A stretch of 64,000 bases of DNA from Bdellovibrionales bacterium GWA2_49_15 (GTDB lineage Bacteria; Bdellovibrionota; Bacteriovoracia; Bacteriovoracales; Bacteriovoracaceae): the NCBI GenBank assembly GCA_001769855.1, contig MEPP01000025.1, forward strand, positions 310,001 to 374,000, written 5' to 3'. Positions 62,179 to 64,000 of this stretch are shown piece after piece. Numbering within the stretch: position 1 is the stretch's first letter; each line of letters opens with the position of its first letter. The notes beneath the pieces are model-generated. The model was not told the origin of the DNA. It ran no database searches and was given only the letters and a program-made list of their open reading frames with translations. The translations under genes were made by a program, and so were the position numbers.

Positions 62179-63927
62179 TTATTGGTCGGAAAGGCGCAAA
62201 TATTTCATATAGTTACTTACCAGGTCCGAGTAACGATAATTTTTTAAGCGATGATGATAGAGAATGTAGTTGCGAGCGTAATATTGCATGATCCATGGAA
62301 GGTCGCGATGGATAATATTTTCCATCCGCACCATGAGCGCATATTTGTCAGGACCATCGCTCATGCTTTTCACTCGCTCGAAAAGATCATCAAATTCTTT
62401 GTTGCTGTAATATGTGCTATTAGGACCGGGGGGATGGTTCTTTGAAATGAGCAGCTGGAGTGAATTTTCGGCGTCTGGATAATCCATGGCCCATCCATCT
62501 TGCCAAAATTGTAATTTTCCCGTTCTGGCCTTATTCAAAAACCCTGGGAAAGTGTTGAGCATGACATCAACTTTCATTCCAATTTTTTCCAGCTCGCCCT
62601 GGATAAACTCTGCTTGCTGACGGTTGGTAGCGGAATTGTCGCGAACATCATAGGTAATGGGAGGTAAACCTTTGCCCTCAGGATATCCGGCCAGCTTTAA
62701 AAAATGCTTTGCTTTCTCTATATTATATTCATAGGGCAGTTGCGAAGATGGGTTGTAACCTGGAATACCTGGCGGATAAATTGAGTTGGCTTTTTGACCA
62801 ATATTATTGGTGAAAACTTTAATATAGCGATCAATATCAACCGCATGAGCAATGGCCTTTCTGAGATTTAAATTTTTTCCGAGAACGGGATCATTGCAAT
62901 TGAAAGAAAGCCACCAGTAAGTTTTAGTGGGCGCAATTTCCAGATCAATTTTCTCATTCACCAAATCGCGATTGAGTTGCCCGCTTGGATCAATGGCACT
63001 GTCGTAGTTGTCTTTCGGAATGACAAGGAAGTCGATCTTCTTCGCTCGAAAGTTTAGCCAGCGCGTTTGTGATTCTTTCATAATATGAAAGTTTATGCCA
63101 TCCAGGAAAGGTAGTTTCTTGCCGGCATCCTGGAGCAGCTTGTTTTCATTGGAATAACGATCGCCCTGGCTCGGATATGAGCTTCCATGATAGGCGGCAA
63201 AACGTGTCATCTTTAGATTGCCAAGTTTATTCCATTTTTCCATCCGAAAGGGGCCTGTGCCAATCATGACATCATCTAGTAAATTATTATAGAAAGTGAC
63301 AGATTCCATTGGGATTGGAGACACAAAGCTCATGGCCAGAACATACATGAGTTGAGGAAATGGCTCGCGCAACTCAATAATGAGAGTGTGATCATCGGGT
63401 GTTTGCAGACCCTGAATCGGGAGACTTGTAAATTTACTCAAATCATTCCCCGCTTCTTTTACGAAAGTGTCGAGCCCTTTAATTTTATTCTCGAAAAGCC
63501 ACCAGCCATTACTGTGGGTAGGAATAAAGGCGAGTCGCTTTATTTGAGTGATAAAATCTTGAGCTTTGACAAAACGTGGGACGCCCTTAAAAGAGGGGTC
63601 ATCGTGGTACTGGATATTTTTCTTGATTTTGATGGAGTAGCGCAGACCACTTTTATCTACTTCAGGCATACTCTCGGCCAGCAATGGTATAAGAACATAC
63701 GGTCTTTTTAGATAGTGATATTCATAAAGTTGCTCGTAGGCTTGATAAACAACGGAGCCTGAAATCGTATCGTATGATCTGGCAGGATCAAGGGTGGAAA
63801 TCTCCGACGAGAGAGGTACTTGCAATATATTCCCATCTGAAGTCGCCTGATCATTGCGCCTGCATCCAGAGAAGGTCGCAATGCAGAATGCTCCAAGAAT
63901 TGCGAAATGAATTAAATACTTCAACAC
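62179..63927 (-). CDS. Oligopeptide-binding lipoprotein of an ABC transporter (SBP family 5)
   Basis: 582 residues. The start is GTG 63927 with GGGAG upstream. The signal peptide ends in FSGC with acylated Cys22. The mature protein matches DppA/OppA-type binding proteins: LSSEISTLDPARSYDTISG at the N-terminus, ESMPEVDKSGLRYSIKIKKN, and LRKAIAHAVDID. It would deliver peptides to an inner-membrane ABC importer whose other genes are not in the window. Confidence 0.92.
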   Translation of the reverse strand: MLKYLIHFAILGAFCIATFSGCRRNDQATSDGNILQVPLSSEISTLDPARSYDTISGSVVYQAYEQLYEYHYLKRPYVLIPLLAESMPEVDKSGLRYSIKIKKNIQYHDDPSFKGVPRFVKAQDFITQIKRLAFIPTHSNGWWLFENKIKGLDTFVKEAGNDLSKFTSLPIQGLQTPDDHTLIIELREPFPQLMYVLAMSFVSPIPMESVTFYNNLLDDVMIGTGPFRMEKWNKLGNLKMTRFAAYHGSSYPSQGDRYSNENKLLQDAGKKLPFLDGINFHIMKESQTRWLNFRAKKIDFLVIPKDNYDSAIDPSGQLNRDLVNEKIDLEIAPTKTYWWLSFNCNDPVLGKNLNLRKAIAHAVDIDRYIKVFTNNIGQKANSIYPPGIPGYNPSSQLPYEYNIEKAKHFLKLAGYPEGKGLPPITYDVRDNSATNRQQAEFIQGELEKIGMKVDVMLNTFPGFLNKARTGKLQFWQDGWAMDYPDAENSLQLLISKNHPPGPNSTYYSNKEFDDLFERVKSMSDGPDKYALMVRMENIIHRDLPWIMQYYARNYILYHHRLKNYRYSDLVSNYMKYLRLSDQ

Positions 63928-63938
63928 GGGTGTCTCCC

Positions 63939-64000
63939 TTATTTCTTAATAACAGTTTTTACTTCAGCGGCAACTTTAGCAAAAAAAGCGCTTATATTTG
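63939..64000 (-). CDS. 3' end of a further gene (partial)
   Basis: A minus-strand frame entering from the right edge ends at TAA 63939-63941, encoding ...NISAFFAKVAAEVKTVIKK. The composition looks coding, and the stop lies 11 bp before the GTG of the peptide-binding gene, as in an operon. Too short to identify. Confidence 0.45.
   Translation of the reverse strand, partial: NISAFFAKVAAEVKTVIKK

Noticed and set aside
1..64000. CRISPR arrays, insertion sequences, integrases, toxin-antitoxin or restriction genes
   Set aside because: I looked for regular repeats, transposase and integrase motifs and nuclease motifs and saw none; all large genes have housekeeping, pilus or envelope assignments or are exported orphans.

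Overview
The window reads as a chromosomal segment of an AT-rich Gram-negative bacterium. It most resembles Bdellovibrionota (Bdellovibrio, Bacteriovorax and relatives) or a related deltaproteobacterial lineage. The reasons are an MglA-type polarity GTPase with a Roadblock/LC7 partner, a type IVa pilus cluster whose order (pilBTC, pilA, TPR gene, two ABC genes, pilD, pilMNOPQ) recalls Myxococcus, large lineage-specific exported proteins, and several operon starts with no Shine-Dalgarno sequence. The lineage call is inference, and nothing in the window proves predation. I see no rRNA, prophage, insertion sequence, integrase or CRISPR array. Nearly all the DNA is coding and intact.

Layout. 1-7.7 kb: an exported-or-cytoplasmic hydrolase converges on a minus-strand operon dnaX-ybaB-recR-roadblock-mglA. 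The 4.5S SRP RNA gene (missed if dnaX is started too far upstream) and tRNA-Ser(GGA) lie directly upstream of it, followed by tadA with a PilZ membrane protein, tRNA-Arg(ACG) and mtnA. 7.7-12.1 kb: a SulP-STAS-cNMP transporter, lepB and an NFACT protein. 12.2-17.3 kb: an exported protein and a 1437-residue lipoprotein, both of unknown function. 17.3-27 kb: a tightly overlapping run of rlmI-like, moxR, DUF58, membrane protein, batA, batB/C fusion, batD, ribF and an aroE-like gene. The batB/C gene carries a run of ten G exactly at the BatB-BatC junction.

27-41 kb is the type IV pilus locus. pilB, pilT and pilC converge on the pilin gene across a shared terminator. A TPR gene then diverges from an ABC transporter (pilH/pilI-like) that leads into pilD, pilMNOP, pilQ and another TPR gene. 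41-44 kb is aroQ-efp-accB-accC. 44-52.4 kb is a three-gene cell-envelope operon: a cytoplasmic helical-repeat protein, a TamB-like protein and an Omp85 protein. rplM-rpsI follows, ending in a textbook terminator.

53.6-64 kb: a two-gene secreted cassette (unknown protein plus a matrixin-like metalloprotease that probably starts at an AUU codon), an AMIN-like exported protein, lon, rpoZ converging on lon, a degenerate AMP-forming ligase, a small FlgT-C-like exported protein, an oligopeptide-binding lipoprotein and the 3' end of one more gene. The most interesting signals are the G10 tract, a GC-rich palindrome placed just downstream of the -35 boxes of both aroQ and rplM, the AUU-initiated matrixin cassette, and the large unknown lipoprotein pair.
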